Positions 4,147 through 5,361 of a stretch of 5,361 nt of DNA are shown piece after piece (position 1 is the first letter of the stretch; every line of letters begins with the position of its first letter). The stretch is from Candidatus Peregrinibacteria bacterium (GTDB taxonomy: Bacteria; Patescibacteriota; Gracilibacteria; Peribacterales; Peribacteraceae). The notes beneath the pieces are model-generated. The model worked only from the letters and a program-made list of their open reading frames with translations, was not told the origin of the DNA and made no database searches. The DNA lies in NCBI GenBank assembly GCA_016215715.1, contig JACRIG010000090.1, positions 1 through 5,361 on the forward strand, read 5' to 3'. Made by a program: the position numbers and the translations under genes.

Positions 4147-5361
4147 ATGCTCACAAAATTGACCTCATTCGGCACTCTCGGCCTCTCCAGCGAACCGGTG
4201 ACTTGTGAAGTTGGCTGTACATACGGCGACAACAAGATGTTCATCGTGGGCTTAGGCGACACTGCCGTGCAGGAGAGTAAACAACGGGTAAAAATTGCGC
4301 TCCGCAGTAGCGGTTACAAACGACCGGGCGGGCACATCATCACCGTCAACCTCGCGCCCGCAGATATAAAGAAGGTGGGGCCCCGGTATGATCTGCCGAT
4401 TGCGCTCGGACTTCTGCTTGTCCATGACCTCATTGATGTCCCGCAGGAAAAACTAAAGGATATGGCATTCATCGGTGAGCTCGCGCTCGACGGGAGTCTG
4501 CGGCATATTTCCGGTGTCCTGTCGGCAGCCATTGCTTGTCAGAAATATGGGATCAAAACAATTGTGGTTCCGGAGGTGAACGGGCCGGAGGCAGCGCTCG
4601 TTCCCGGACTGAACGTCATTGCACCGAAGAATCTTCGTGAACTTGTCGATATTCTCCTCGGAGAAAGAGAAGTTGATGCGATTCCGCCGCCGGCTGCCCG
4701 CCCCTCAGTCATCGAATGGCCGGTGGATTTTGCGGATGTTCGCGGTCAGAATCACGCAAAGCGTGCATTGGAAATTGCCGCAGCGGGAGGCCATAATATC
4801 CTCCTGAGTGGCGCGCCGGGGTCGGGCAAAACGCTCCTCGCGCAGGCCCTGCGGACGATCCTGCCGCCACTCAGCAGAGAAGAATCGCTGGAAGTGACAC
4901 AGATTTATTCCGTCGCAAATTTGCTCCCGAATGACACGCCGCTTTTACACACGAGACCGTTCCGGATGGTCCACCACACCGCGAGCGGCATCAGCATTGT
5001 CGGCGGCGGGCAGATCCCGGGGCCGGGAGAGATCAGTCTCGCACATAAGGGCGTTCTCTTTCTCGATGAACTCGCGGAATTTCCGGCGCAGGTATTAGAA
5101 GTACTCCGTCAGCCGCTGGAAGACCGACGGATCACGATCACCCGCGCGCAAGGGAGTGTCACCTTTCCCGCCGATTTTCTCCTCGTCGCCGCGATGAATC
5201 CGCCGGAGTATTCACCGGGGAGTGCGCAGAAAATTCACCGGAGAATTTCGGCACCGCTTCTCGATCGCATCGATCTCACGATCGACCTGCAACCCGTCCC
5301 GATTGAAGATCTGCAGCCGAAACATCCTCCGACCGGGGATCGCTCGGAAGTCATTCTGGAG
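4147..5361 (+). CDS. comM: ComM/YifB family Mg-chelatase-like AAA+ ATPase (3' end outside window)
   Basis: The frame is open from ATG 4147 to the window edge, 405 residues of an expected roughly 500. The N-terminal domain (ChlI-like, about 1-170) shows VGLGDTAVQESKQRVK (34-49), ITVNLAPADIKKVGPRYDLPIALG and FIGELALDGSLR, all standard for YifB/ComM. The AAA+ domain has VRGQNHAKRALEIAAAGGHNILL, Walker A GAPGSGKT (222-229), HHTAS, PGPGEISLAHKGVLFLDELAEF with Walker B D307-E308, LRQPLEDR and ISAPLLDRIDL. Family knowledge: ComM is a hexameric helicase that promotes branch migration during natural transformation; in non-competent bacteria the role is less clear. The start is right because the MLTKLTSFGTLGL beginning matches the family N-terminus. 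Odd: the cysteine-rich loop normally following 'AMNP' (CPCG...CxC) is missing, and NPPEYSPGSAQKIHRRIS takes its place with no Cys at all (351-368). It diverges from yraN; dprA may follow outside the window. Confidence -1.
   Translation, partial: MLTKLTSFGTLGLSSEPVTCEVGCTYGDNKMFIVGLGDTAVQESKQRVKIALRSSGYKRPGGHIITVNLAPADIKKVGPRYDLPIALGLLLVHDLIDVPQEKLKDMAFIGELALDGSLRHISGVLSAAIACQKYGIKTIVVPEVNGPEAALVPGLNVIAPKNLRELVDILLGEREVDAIPPPAARPSVIEWPVDFADVRGQNHAKRALEIAAAGGHNILLSGAPGSGKTLLAQALRTILPPLSREESLEVTQIYSVANLLPNDTPLLHTRPFRMVHHTASGISIVGGGQIPGPGEISLAHKGVLFLDELAEFPAQVLEVLRQPLEDRRITITRAQGSVTFPADFLLVAAMNPPEYSPGSAQKIHRRISAPLLDRIDLTIDLQPVPIEDLQPKHPPTGDRSEVILE

Noticed and set aside
4026..4262. yraN extended to an ATG at 4262 (206 aa)
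   Set aside because: The extra 79 residues have no family match, would cross the regulatory gap and overlap the start of comM on the other strand. The 127-residue form fits UPF0102.

Overview
This 5.36 kb window is compact bacterial DNA of moderate, slightly GC-rich composition. It holds seven protein genes: two cut by the window edges, four complete and recognisable, and one small unrecognised gene. TAA, TAG and TGA all end genes here, so the standard bacterial code fits. Candidate Phyla Radiation (Patescibacteria) lineages that read TGA as glycine are unlikely. The compactness, the lack of clear Shine-Dalgarno sites, the short palindromic and octamer repeats between genes, and a release-factor-like protein of the mitochondrial MTRFR (C12orf65) type suggest an uncultured lineage. 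A Patescibacteria member with the standard code is possible, but this is a low-confidence inference with no marker gene behind it.

Layout. Bases 1-437 (+) are the C-terminal part of a SpoIID/LytB-domain protein. Bases 438-835 hold a tandem octamer array (458-511), a short minus-strand gene for a 51-residue single-pass membrane protein (515-670), and an AT-rich segment with a possible promoter. The minus strand then carries a small GGQ-domain release-factor-like protein (836-1237). Head to head with it, zwf (1284-2789, +) encodes glucose-6-phosphate dehydrogenase, followed after 48 bp by pgl (2838-3536, +), 6-phosphogluconolactonase. The intervals after zwf and after pgl contain hairpins; two of them are copies of one palindromic element. 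A minus-strand YraN/UPF0102 nuclease-fold gene (3642-4025) diverges from comM/yifB (4147 onward, +), which runs off the right edge.

How the genes work together. zwf and pgl encode the first two steps of the oxidative pentose phosphate pathway (glucose-6-phosphate to 6-phosphogluconate, with reduced cofactor) and look like one operon. yraN and comM are frequent chromosomal neighbours, often with dprA, in the natural transformation and recombination context. Here they diverge around a 121-bp region with a 12-bp direct repeat and an overlapping GTGTAC palindrome, which looks like an operator. The GGQ protein probably rescues stalled ribosomes.

Most notable observations: a ComM that lacks the usual cysteine-rich loop; a G6PDH with His in place of the usual Asp in its dinucleotide-binding motif and an in-frame 9-bp tandem repeat; two palindromic elements with compensatory stem changes; the comM/yraN operator candidate; and the 51-residue membrane protein beside an octamer array. 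I found no complete novel multi-gene system.
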